Source: Heterotrichella gracilis (Eukaryota > Sar > Xanthophyceae > Tribonematales > Xanthonemataceae). Taken from it: a DNA stretch of 64,000 nucleotides. Below are positions 54,462 through 64,000 of the stretch, piece after piece. A program made the translations under genes and the position numbers. The stretch is from positions 87,697 through 151,696 of the forward strand of contig JAULBX010002002.1 in NCBI GenBank assembly GCA_032358255.1, written 5' to 3'. Below the pieces are notes generated by a model that saw only the letters and a list, made by a program, of their open reading frames with translations, searched no databases and was not told the DNA's origin. Each line of letters begins with the position of its first letter. The first letter of the stretch is position 1.

Positions 54462-55802
54462 GGTCCAGCTTTGTGGGGCCGTGGTGGTGACAACTGTTGG
54501 GCACCGGCACCCCTGGGCACTGCACGGCAGCAGCAAGTGATGTGGGTACTGGAGTTTGTTGGAGTCAATAGGGTTGGTGAGAATCGTGGGTGAATGCACT
54601 GGGCCAGCAAGGTTATCAACCATCTGGGTATCCTTGGAAAGCCCAGTTAGCTGCTGTACAAAATACGAAAACGGTGCTATAAACTGACTGAAGCATGTGA
54701 AAGGGATGACACTGGCACGGTCAACAATCTACGGTGGTTTTATCCATCCGTTGTGGAACAGTGTGAGAAGCAGTGGTTTTCGCCCAAAATGTCACAAGTG
54801 TTGGAGGGGAAACTCCCAGGGCTAACCGATACAGCTTGCTTCGCACGTCCGCGCATATGCATGCATGCATCTGGTTACATACATTAATTTCCTGATTGCA
54901 CACCTGCTTTTTATCGCCCCTGATTAGCCATGTTTCCAGCCATTCCTGATGTCCATGTGGCAGATAAATTGGGACAACTAACTTCGCAAGATGCTACTTT
55001 GCGAACTCATAACTGGGTTGCTGATGGTCGATGGACAAGTGCCCACTGAACCGCGTGTAACTTTCTTGTCTTGTTATTGCTTTCACGCATTTTCTCGGAG
55101 AAGATTTGAGGCAGATCCACGCAAACAACCTGTTACTGAAGGTGGAACTGCTTACTGTTCAAGAGGTGGAAAGGTGGGGATTTGGGGAAGTGAGATTCTG
55201 GCAACTTGGAATTTGTGCGACTTGCACCCAACCCCCAAGCCCACAGAAGCCCCCCTAGCAATCTTGGGGGCAAAAACAAACAAACCAGGGTGCCTGAGAA
55301 CCACACGGATATGCCGAGCATCCTGGCGCACGACCCAGCAAAAAAACCACTGGCTGCGAAACTGCACATGGGCTTTAGCTGCTAGTATCTGGCATTCAGG
55401 GGGACTGGCAGACTGGTACCATATGGATGGGGTTCCAGGTCAAGCACAGTGCTCAAATGACAGTCCTTCAGCAAATATGTAAAAGCGAACCATGCAACAG
55501 GAATGGGGCAAAAATTGACTGATCGGTTTACCCTAGAACCTAAGGAGATGGCGTTTCTAGGCGTGAATTTGCAACTGATTAGGGTTTTTAACGGACGGAT
55601 TACCCAAAACCTGATGAAATGGCCATTCCCGGCGTAAGTTGCAAGGGATGGCATCAAAGCTGAAACGGCGAAAAAAGAACAATCCGCAAAATGACAGCAG
55701 CATCAAACGCCCCCCCAGGTAGGCACCCTACCACATGCCCAGGGGCTTCTAAAACATCAAAACCCTTACAGCGTAGTGTCCCAAAGCACCCAGAAACCGC
55801 GG
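54462..55802. other. FkbM promoter and LAMMER 3' region
   Basis: Same-strand (minus) spacer of 1.3 kb. A plus-strand frame is open at 54991-55482 but shows no domain. Two diverged copies of a ~55-base unit lie at 55526-55581 and 55597-55655. Confidence 0.45.
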
Positions 55803-58800
55803 TCAGGAATTGGTTTCCTTCTTTTCTTGGGACCGCGATCGCGATTTTTCACCCCCGGCGGCTTCCCGGGGAGGCAAGGGGGACTGCTGGCGAGCAGGGG
55901 AGGGAGGCGCCTGGTGGTGACCCGGTGACCCTCGCCCGTTCTCCTCCCCTCGTTCCGTTCCCTCCCCAGTGACAAAGGGGTGCTTGAGCCCCTCCCTTGC
56001 AGTCAAGCGCTGCTCCGGGTCGTAGGTGAGCAGCCTGGCAAATGGGAGGGGGGAAGGGCGTCGGTATTGGTGGTCATGGGATCAATGGTGATGGTGTGTA
56101 GGGTGACCAGGACCCTAAATAGCGCATGGTGGACGATGGGGGTAGGTGCAGGGTACAGAAACCCTCAAAGGCTGAACACTTGGGTTGCAATCGTGGCGAA
56201 GGGTTGCTCAAGTTTGCACCCTTGCAGCTTGGCGCTGCTCCGGGTAGTAGGTTAGCAGCATGGCAGTGGGGAGGGGAGAAACAGGGACTTCAGGAGTTGC
56301 AATGGGGTCGTGGAAGACGGTGTGCTGCATGCTGCTTAACAGTCTCACGGTGTTCCCTGGTTCAAACCCCTGTTTCACGCCCCAGGTAACACCTCAACAG
56401 AGCCACTTCCACCCAAGGCCACATCCTGCCCACGTAGTACAACCTCTGCTCGTGAGCTGTCATGCAATGGCAAGCTGGTACCCACCTGCTGATGCAATCC
56501 GCCAGCGACTCCAGCCTGGCCTGCACCCCAAACCCTACACCCCAAACCCTACACCCCAAACCCTACACCCCTAATCCTGCACCCAAACCCTACACCCAAA
56601 CCCGCATCACCCACCTGCAAATGAGGTCCTCCAGCTCCTCCAGCCTACCCTAAACCCTAAACCCCGATCCCCGAACATTGCGCCCCTAAAATGCGTTTGA
56701 GGTCTGCTAGCTCCTCACCCCATTCCTAAACCCTACATCCCCAAACCCTACACCCTAGCCACCCACCTACGGAAGAGGTCTGCCAGCTCCCCCAGCCTAC
56801 CCTGCACCCTATCCTCTACACCCCCAAACCCTACACCCTCATCCTAAACCCTAAACCCTATACCCTAACCCTAACAGCCCACCTGCGTACGAGGTCCGCC
56901 AGCTCCTCCAGCCTTTCCTGCACCGACACGTCAGCCTGGTCCCTGAGCATGCGCCTGATGTCGCGCAGCCTGCCCACCGCCTTGAGGCTGTTCTTGGAGG
57001 GGGCGCCCTCGGGCCAGTTGAGCACGTGCCTGCGGGATGAGTGGGATCGCGCTGAAACATGCATGAGGGAAACTGTTTGAAATGGAAAAGGGTTCTTAGA
57101 GAAATTTACAGTATTGAATTAAATTTACAGTACATGATAAAATCCGTGCTTGTAATATACATTATATAGTTGACCATATGACTGCGTGGCAAACTGGGGT
57201 CAAAGCTTGAATGCACACCTTACTGATTCTGGACTAGGTCTAGCAGAAATGAGGTGTATGTGGCTGCATGAAAAGTGAAACGAGCTACCCCCAAAATATA
57301 TGATGAACCCTACTGTGAGGCTCCTCAAAGAGTTCAAAACCCTGCCGTAGGGTCTGCGCCCACCCCTGCCTGCTTACCTCTGAGACACTTTTAGACTATA
57401 AAGAACCCTACCAATGATAGGGTACCATAGGTTTTACAATTTACCCTGCCTGCTTACCTCCGAGGCACAAAGTACTTTGCCGCCTGCTTGCCCGCCCTGC
57501 GCGCTATGTGCGTGGGGATGGGCCCCAGCGCAGCCTCCATCATGGCCAGGTGCTCAAGGTTGTCGTGGGTCTGGAACAGGGCATCGCCTAGGGGGAAAGC
57601 GGGGGAGGGAGGGGAGGGATCAGGTGCATGCACAAGGGGGATGATGCATCAGCTATATGCTCAAGAGGCGGGGGAGGGGGTGAAGTGTGGCACCCATGCC
57701 GCCCACCACCCACCACCCGCCATCCACCAATCCCCAATCACACCGCCACCCATTCATGTGCTCATATAGCCAGGGTATTGCCCTGCTTTCAACCCGTTGC
57801 TTGTGGCATCCACCAACCACCACCACCACCCACCGCACCCGCCACCCACCTGTTGCCAGCTCCATGATGATGCAGCCTATGCTCCACAGGTCGCAGGGGT
57901 AGCTCCAGCCCATGCCCAGGATGACCTCGGGTGCGCGGTAGTGGCGGGTGGACACAATGGTGGAGTGGTACTGGTCGTCGAATGTGGCTGAACCAAAGTC
58001 AATGACTTTGATGGCCCCCGTGCGGGGCACGCGGCGGCCGACCCTGCGGGACAAAAGGGTTGGTTGGGTTGGGTGAGGTGGGTGGGGTGGGTGGGAGGGT
58101 GGGCTGGAGAGGGAGCCAGTGGCAAACGCCCCATGCGCCACCCTTCCCTTGATGTGTGTGGACACGGTTTATGTAGGACTGGGTGTAGAATGTGGCTGAG
58201 CCAAATTCAATGACCTTAATGGCGCCGATGCCAGGTATCCGGCGGCCGGCCCTGCGGGGTAAGCAGGGGGCCGGTTTCAGAAGGTGGAGGGGAAGATGCA
58301 AGGGGGAAGGAGGGGTGGTGAGCAAGGGCACAAGGCGGCACCCCTGGAAAGGGGTGTGTGGATTGGGGTGTGTGAGGAGGGGGGCAGGGGGGAGATTGTT
58401 GATAATGAACGGTAAGGAGGGGAGGGGGGGGGGGCACTAGATTTAAGCACGCAGTGTCTCGAGGTTTGGATCTGTGCGGATGAGGATGGGCGTGTGCAAG
58501 TACCCTGCACTAGGACCAGCGTTTAGGGTTTTTTGCACCCACCTTGACCCCGGCGGCGGCGTCCGCTTCTCGTAATCCGAGCTGGCCAGCAGGATATTCT
58601 CTGGCTTCAGATCCGTGTGGATGAGGGTGAGTTCGTGCAGGTAGGCCACGCTCTCCAGCAGCTGCTTGGCAAATGCGCGCACGTTGTCCAGGTTGAAGGG
58701 CCGGTAGCTGTTCTTGCGCAGCAGGTCAAACAGGCTGGGCCCTAGCCGCTCAAACACCTGCAAGGGTTCAAAGTTAGGGTCAGGGGCTAGGGTAAGGTTT

Positions 58801-61255
58801 TAGGACGTCAGACAGGCTGGGCCTCTAGCCGCTCAAACACCTGCCAGGGATGGAGCAGGGATGGGAGGAGGATTTGAGAGAAAAGCGGCGGGTGCGTCAG
58901 GTGAGGGGTTTTGCACCTGAGCCCTGCAACCATGCACGGCCAATGGCCACCTGGCAGTGCGTTAGGATTTTTTGAGTGTGGCTGTATGCTAGCTGTGGGC
59001 GCGCATTGACAGCATGTGGCCGCATGCGGATTTGCGTTGGCGACTGATGTGGCATGTGCATATACGCATACATGCACATCTGCCTAGTATATGAGCTAGT
59101 AATGTACGAGTGTGTGATAAAGGCATATGTTCATCTGCATTATACTTGTGTCGCGTGATGAAAAGGATTGACGTGTGCCCACATAGAAGGATTAGCATGC
59201 GCTAACTAATATATGCATGTGAATAGAACCAACGCCTAATGATCAGCGCTGTGGCATGTTGGGGAGGCATGTGGCCAAGTGACCAATGTGCCGCGTACCA
59301 TGCAGACGTGCCCCCGGTAGTCAAACCACGTCTGAAGGGCGACGCAGTGCCTGCAGGTGGAGAATGAGGGAGGGGTAAGCCACGCCATGCGCCAGAGGAT
59401 GTGCGCATGCATCTTGGTATAAAGTTGAGGGCTCAAGGATACGTGCATGCATCTTGGTCTAGGGTATTAGGTTTGGGGCTCAAGGGTGAGTGCATGCATC
59501 TGCTCCGTTGCACCAGCCATGCCTATCGGAGAGTGGGTACTAGCGGTGCACAGGCAGGGCTCAAGGGTGTGCCGGTGGTGTTATAGGCTGCACTCCTTAC
59601 TAACAAGCCAATACAACGCCCAATCGACAAAGTGCAACAAGATTTGAGTGTGGTCAAAGAGTTTGTCATTCCACCTACCACGTTCCCTCCATGTCGTTCT
59701 TCTCAAGGGTGTTGAGCACCTCCAGCTGCGGCCAAGGGGAAGTAACGGTCGGTGCAGTGAGGGGAATTGACAGTGCAGGGGCAGGAGGACTAGAATAGAA
59801 CTATGCTAGTCCCAGTGAGTGCAGGGGGAATACTAAATGACCATTCACAGGGGTCAAATATGGTGCACAGCATGCCACCGCCGAGGTGGGTGGCGCAGAC
59901 TTTCTCAAACATGACTGGTAAGTCAGCTGTGCAACCCCTCCATGGAAACCCTTTCAAGGGCCTCAGGCGCTAGCCGGCCGCGTGCCGGCGGCGGCCACCC
60001 ACCTCGATCATGGCCGCATCCCGGTACTTTTGGACGTTGCGCACGATCTTGATGGCCACATAGCTCTTCTTCTTGCGGTCCCAGCACTCCAACACCCTAC
60101 CAAACGTCCCTGCGCATGGCACCATGGAGGGTCTTAGGGTTTGAGGGTTTAGGGTTTTTATCACCCACCAAACGCTTCTGCCCAAGGGTGGCTTTTAGGG
60201 TTGCGGGTTCCAGCGCTCTAGCGCCCAACCGATATCCTTGAGGCAAAGGGGTCCTGGCAAGGAATGTCCTGGGCGGCCACATGCACATACAACATGGCGC
60301 GGCACGTGAGGGCGGGCATGCATGCCTAATGTTTTTACGCAGTGCTGGCTGATTTATAGGGAGGCTTGCACTGTGGAAGCTGCACCAAGGCTGGCGGCCA
60401 CCCCGTCTGCGTAAGCAAGCGTGCCGTGCGCCAGGGGCCCATGTTAGGCATGGACTGCAAAGCCGCGCTACGTGTGTGTCGTGCAAAGGCTGCAGATCCC
60501 TATCCCATGACGTGCAGCTCGCTGCTGACGCTGGTATGGCAAAAGAGCTGTATTCCTTGCAGATAAGACCCCAGACATATAGCTGACAGCCTTGGCTGGC
60601 AACAGTGGATGTTTGGTGGCATACGCCTCAAGTAGCCTGTAACTACACACACCTTCTCCCATCTTGCTGAGGATCTTGTCTGCAAAGTGACAAGTTGAAG
60701 GGTTAAGGTGGGTTTGGTGGGCAGGCCTCACACAGCAGCAACCCAGAGATCAACCCCACTTACATCGAGGCGTCAGGTTCTCTCCGAGTTGGAAAACGTA
60801 GTGTCCGTCCTGTAACGCCAACCAACCAGTCAGTCACGCCCAAAAGCTGCATCGTGACTACATACGCAAGCATAGACAGCTGGTCACACGGGCGCTTTTC
60901 AAACTTTTCGTACGATATCATCCAGCCGTCGGGGAGGCGAAGGGCGGTCAATGCAGTATAGCGACTGGGCTCGGATGGGCCGTGGTACGCCCGGCCGACG
61001 TATGCTGTCTCGAACAGGCTCCTCATCTTCGAGCTGCGAGCGTGGGTGGTGGTGTTAGTCACATGCATGTTGTGGGTTAGTTTTTTGCATGCATGCATTG
61101 GGGCGTACCTTGATAGCTTTGGCGGCCCTGCTGGCGCGCAGGTGCGACTCGGAGGTCCGCCTCCGTTTCTTGTTCTTTTGGACGTCTGTGAAGCTCACGT
61201 CTTTGCTAAAGCTGCCCTCCTTGCTTCGCCTCGAAGCGCTGATTGACGTACTCAT
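55803..61255 (-). CDS. AFC: LAMMER/CLK dual-specificity kinase
   Basis: Twelve exons, 61109-61255, 60914-61033, 60764-60809, 60653-60679, 60003-60109, 59679-59725, 59299-59350, 58543-58757, 57850-58043, 57458-57587, 56883-57029 and 55803-56034, give 487 residues. After a basic Ser/Arg-rich N-terminus with KKRRR comes [20 protein letters not shown], the typical LAMMER lead-in, then [18 protein letters not shown] lysine near 134, HTDLKPEN (229-236), DFGSATF (from 269), STRHYRAPE and EHLAMME (330-336), the signature that names the family. All catalytic residues are intact. These kinases phosphorylate SR splicing factors in the nucleus. The C-terminus is Arg/Ser/Pro-rich (SRSRSQEKK). Exon 4 is only 27 bases. 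Introns 7, 8, 10 and 11 carry copies of neighbouring exon ends. Confidence 0.95.
56218..56270 (-). repeat. Copy of LAMMER exon-12 5' end in intron 11
   Basis: About 45 bases matching the start of exon 12 (real border 56034) recur 225 bases upstream in the gene (copied border near 56259). Confidence 0.85.
56480..56882 (-). repeat. Array of LAMMER exon-11 3' ends in telomere-like DNA
   Basis: Four diverged copies of the exon-11 end (real border 56883) lie near 56486, 56615, 56692 and 56767. Three retain a recognisable donor (plus-strand CCCACCT). CCCTAAACCCTACACC-type repeats fill the spaces between them. Confidence 0.88.
58153..58262 (-). pseudogene. Pseudo-copy of LAMMER exon-9 5' half in intron 8
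   Basis: About 110 bases match the start of exon 9 (real border 58043) 208 bases upstream in the gene (copied border 58251), with acceptor CCCGCAG retained. It reads [20 protein letters not shown], so the catalytic DFG aspartate is glutamate in the copy. The copy lacks the exon-9 remainder and its donor. Confidence 0.88.
58804..58850 (-). repeat. Copy of LAMMER exon-8 5' end in intron 7
   Basis: The acceptor and first ~35 bases of exon 8 (real border 58757) recur 83 bases upstream in the gene (copied border 58840), with a one-base insertion. TTAGGGTCAGGGGCTAGGG lies between. Confidence 0.85.
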
Positions 61256-61575
61256 GTTCCCGTGTTCACATTTTTAACCGGCCAACCACGACAGTGCATG
61301 CGTCCAGCTAGTGACAGAGACGTAGAGGACAGCGACATCAGGAGCGCAACACTGTTGCAGTTTGTTGCAATCTGTGGCAAGTTTTGGGCAAGTTTTCGAC
61401 TGGCCGCCAAGATCGGCGGGAACGGCGGCGGCGGGGTAGGCGGCAAACTATAAAAAAGACCTATATTCCAGTGAAAGGGTCTCGTACCTATATCATTGGT
61501 CTCACATATGTACCCTGCCAGTGTATACACTTGTATGCTATCCAGTCTTGGAAGTGAACCTTGAACAACGCCGTA
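61256..61575. promoter_or_regulatory. Compact bidirectional promoter, LAMMER kinase / GGH
   Basis: Only 320 bases separate divergent start codons. A TATAAAAA box lies at 61450-61457, about 120 bases before the GGH start and in its orientation. Confidence 0.6.
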
Positions 61576-63551
61576 ATGAAGCTGCTACTTGGCGCCGCTT
61601 GCCTCCTAGTCTGCACGTTATGCATCTGTGCGGGAGAGGGCAACAACACTGAGTTAAATGAGTTTCCTATCGTAGGCCTTCTCACGCAGTACTGCTCGGA
61701 AGAAGACACCTCATGGTGCCCCAAAGGTCACTCCTACGTACCGGCATCGTATGTGAAGCTGCTGGAGTCTGGTGGGGCCAGGGTGATACCAGTACTGCAC
61801 GACATGCCTGAACACGAGGTGGGGCCTGACGTAGCCCCAGAAGGGTTACTGAACAAAGCTAGCGTCTTAGACTTTGCATAGCTATGTATGTGCACCTGTT
61901 GATCTGCCTGGGAAAGGGAGCAGCGGAGCGGTTTGTCCCGGTTGTTCATCGGGTGCATGCATGCATCGTGCCGCTGACTCAGCACGTTGTTTACGAACAC
62001 AAATACTGAGGTGCAGGCAGGCACTCTTGAGCATGAGACGCCTGTGAACTGCAATATCCTTCTACAGTAGTAACTGCAGTCTCAGATTCTCAGTGGCGCG
62101 CTAGGCAGGCCTCGTGGGTCATCACCAGTTGCACATCCAGCTGGCTTGATAGGGGTGAACTTGGTAGAACGTGTACTGGTGCCTAGTGTGTGGTGTTGAG
62201 GTTTTGACCCAGTCAGTACTGTTGCTGTTCCAGGGGCAGTAAGTTGAGAGTGGTAACCCCTGCATTCGCTTAGGCATGTACCTCACTACCCAGGTTGCGC
62301 ACTGCCTCGCAAGTGCTCAACAGCCACTCGCCGCTGCAAACCAGCTTGGCATCCGCTTCGTATTTGGTGTACCAAATTGCAATCTCCATGGAGTACACGG
62401 TACCACCTGGCCGCACACCCTTGTGGCAGGTGATCGTCAACCCTAACTTGTAAACCCGAAACCCTTAACCCCAAACACGCCCTTGCTGCAGGTGAAGCGG
62501 CGCTTTGACGCAATGAACGGGTTTCTGATCCCCGGTGGCGATGTGGACCTATCCCCGGGCCACCCCTGGTTCGATCAGTCCAGCAGGATTTTTGACCTGG
62601 CGGTGGCGGCAAACGACCGTGGGGATTTCTTCCCGCTCATGGGGATTTGCCTAGGGTTTGAGACCCTGGCGGTGAAAGTGGCAGGTACAAAGGAGAAGGG
62701 GGGTGGGCACTGGGGCTCCTTCAGGGATTAGGTCTGATGGTTGCGATAGAGGATTAGGGTACAGACCAGGAGGTTTGTGGCACCTTGGGACACCAACAGT
62801 AAACACTGTGCGTTATGGTACACAAGTGTTCTACTGCAGTGAATTGTTATTTACCCTGTTACAAACGGTGCCGTAGTGTGCATTGACCATTATTCTATCA
62901 TGCATGTCGTTAGTGCATACACTGATGCTCTGCACACCACTCCTGACCATAATTTTTCACATATGACATGGATATCTGTCATAACACATTCCAACTGCAT
63001 CTCAAGTACCATGCATGTTGTTTATATGTACACATGTTTCCCGGCCCTCAGGTGGAGAGACAAGTATCCTGGGCGATTATCAAGCCTCCGACACGGCTGC
63101 CCCACTATTATATACTTCTGATGCGTGGACCTCGCGCCTCTTCAAGCGCATGGACCCCGCAGTAGGTAGGGAGGATTGTATAGGAATGGATGGTAGGATT
63201 CGTGGCTAAAAGCAACCCAAAGGATAGTCAAGTGCGTGCATGCCAAGGGCAGACGTGTTTGCCCCAGGTTTCAATTTTTATTGGTCCCATGGAGGTTGCA
63301 TGGGACCAATGAAAATCAAATATGCTGTTTTCGAGGCAGTTGCTGGCACTCGAGCGCATGCGCGCTCATGCAATCCCTCACCCTCTTCCCCTTAAACCCC
63401 ACCCCTTTGCCCCACAGTGGAGTCGCTGGGAAGGGAGCCGCTGGCACGCGAGTCCCACATCCATGGCCTGGCTACTGACCAGTTCTTCCAGAACCAGCGC
63501 CTGAAGGAGTTCTTCCGGGTGCTGTCGCTCAGCATAGACAAAGTGGGGGAG
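61576..63551 (+). CDS. GGH: Gamma-glutamyl hydrolase, 3' end not found
   Basis: Four exons, 61576-61818, 62492-62684, 63052-63165 and 63418-63551, are in phase and give 228 residues without a stop; the gene should continue. MKLLLGAACLLVCTLCICAG is a signal peptide, as expected for a vacuolar or secreted enzyme. Then PIVGLLTQYC, SYVPASYVKLLESGGARVIP, FDAMNGFLIPGGDVDL and FPLMGICLGFETLAV (nucleophile Cys about 134) follow the class-I glutamine amidotransferase-like GGH pattern. The enzyme removes polyglutamate tails from folates. The final part with the catalytic His (VQWHPE in relatives) is missing from the window: the next 350 bases are intron-like and then a reverse-transcriptase fragment begins. 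Either the last exon lies beyond 64000 or the gene is truncated. Confidence 0.88.
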
Positions 63552-63650
63552 GTGAGTGGCAGGTCACATGGGAGACCCTAGGCCCTAGGGGATGGGCTGA
63601 AGATGATGTGGCCAGGATGGGGCCATTGTAATTTAGGATTCGAAAGTAAA

Positions 63651-63686
63651 ACCAAACCCTAAACCCTGAACATTAAACCCTACAAA
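63651..63686. repeat. Telomere-like repeats after GGH exon 4
   Basis: CCAAACCCTAAACCCTGAA and ATTAAACCCTACA, degenerate CCCTAAA units in the putative intron. Confidence 0.75.
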
Positions 63687-63900
63687 CTGGGCATCCAAAG
63701 TTTTCCGACATTATTGTAAAATTTAAAAGGTGCTACCGTATCCCTCAGCAGCATAATGTCGGGAGGTGAGTTGCCAGCCATCTGTGAGACCCCATGTGGG
63801 ATGCATGTGCCCATGTGATTGCACCCATGTCCTTCACAAGCCGCTGACGAGTATTCATCTTTGACGTGCCAGCTTCCTCCCCGACCCCAACCCCTTCTTA

Positions 63901-64000
63901 TTTTCCAGGATGTATGTCTCCACCAAAATGCCGGGTTTTTAGTGCAGTGGTGCTGACAACCCTTTTATATGGGGCTGACAGCTGGGCTATTAGGCAGCCT
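63901..64000 (+). mobile_element. Non-LTR retrotransposon reverse-transcriptase fragment
   Basis: The last ~60 bases read CRVFSAVVLTTLLYGADSW then AIRQP, matching the conserved end of LINE-type reverse transcriptases (AVVLxTLLYGAExW). The preceding MYVSTK matches the same domain but in another frame; one base too many in an AAAA run separates them. It is therefore a decayed fragment, at least near its visible end, and continues past the window edge. Confidence 0.75.

Noticed and set aside
54991-55482. Plus-strand 163-residue protein
   Set aside because: Codon use unlike the real genes and no recognisable motif.
62286-62612. Minus-strand protein within the GGH gene
   Set aside because: Overlaps GGH exon 2 in antisense and falls in an intron otherwise; shadow frame.
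1-64000. CRISPR array or bacterial operon structure
   Set aside because: The tandem units are exon ends and telomere-like repeats; every gene is eukaryotic and spliced except the LysM gene.

Overview
The window is nuclear DNA of an intron-rich green alga, most likely a chlorophyte. The evidence is plant-type genes (TGD5-like, Whirly, SnRK2-type kinase, plant-style endosulfine, plastid ribulose-phosphate epimerase, DUF4336), GT-AG introns in almost every gene, coding exons biased to G/C at third positions, and Arabidopsis-type telomere-like repeats (CCCTAAA/TTTAGGG) scattered through introns. I cannot name the species. I resolved 20 genes, 18 of them as complete spliced models whose intron phases all agree; the first lacks its 5' part and the last lacks its 3' end.

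Layout, left to right: BTB/BACK-like protein (+, 5' partial); TGD5-like glycine-rich protein (-); RPB11 (+); SnRK2-type kinase (-); MYG1 exonuclease (+); plastid LysM membrane protein (+); SAM50 (+); PLP threonine/serine dehydratase (+); Whirly ssDNA-binding protein (-); endosulfine (+); myristoylated PP2C (-); CRIPT (+); ribosomal protein eL42 (-); phosphoacetylglucosamine mutase (+); DUF4336 protein (+); ribulose-5-phosphate 3-epimerase (-); cytochrome P450 (-); FkbM methyltransferase (-); LAMMER/CLK kinase (-); gamma-glutamyl hydrolase (+, 3' end not found). The genes are housekeeping and do not form one pathway. Several sit head to head with short shared promoters (Whirly/endosulfine 359 bp, LAMMER/GGH 320 bp). 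The extreme right edge carries a decayed non-LTR reverse-transcriptase fragment.

The most unusual feature is a recurring architecture inside introns. In at least twelve introns of seven genes, a segment spanning an exon-intron junction (the last or first 30-110 bases of the exon plus the splice site and some intron) is tandemly duplicated one to four extra times within the intron. Copies of exon 3' ends always lie downstream of the real donor, and copies of exon 5' ends always lie upstream of the real acceptor. Many are flanked by telomere-like tracts. Some copies still read in frame (SAM50, dehydratase, Whirly), and one carries a kinase DFG motif changed to EFG. This looks like intron growth by junction-spanning tandem duplication, possibly tied to break repair that leaves telomere-type sequence. 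Whether any copy is spliced in cannot be decided without transcripts.
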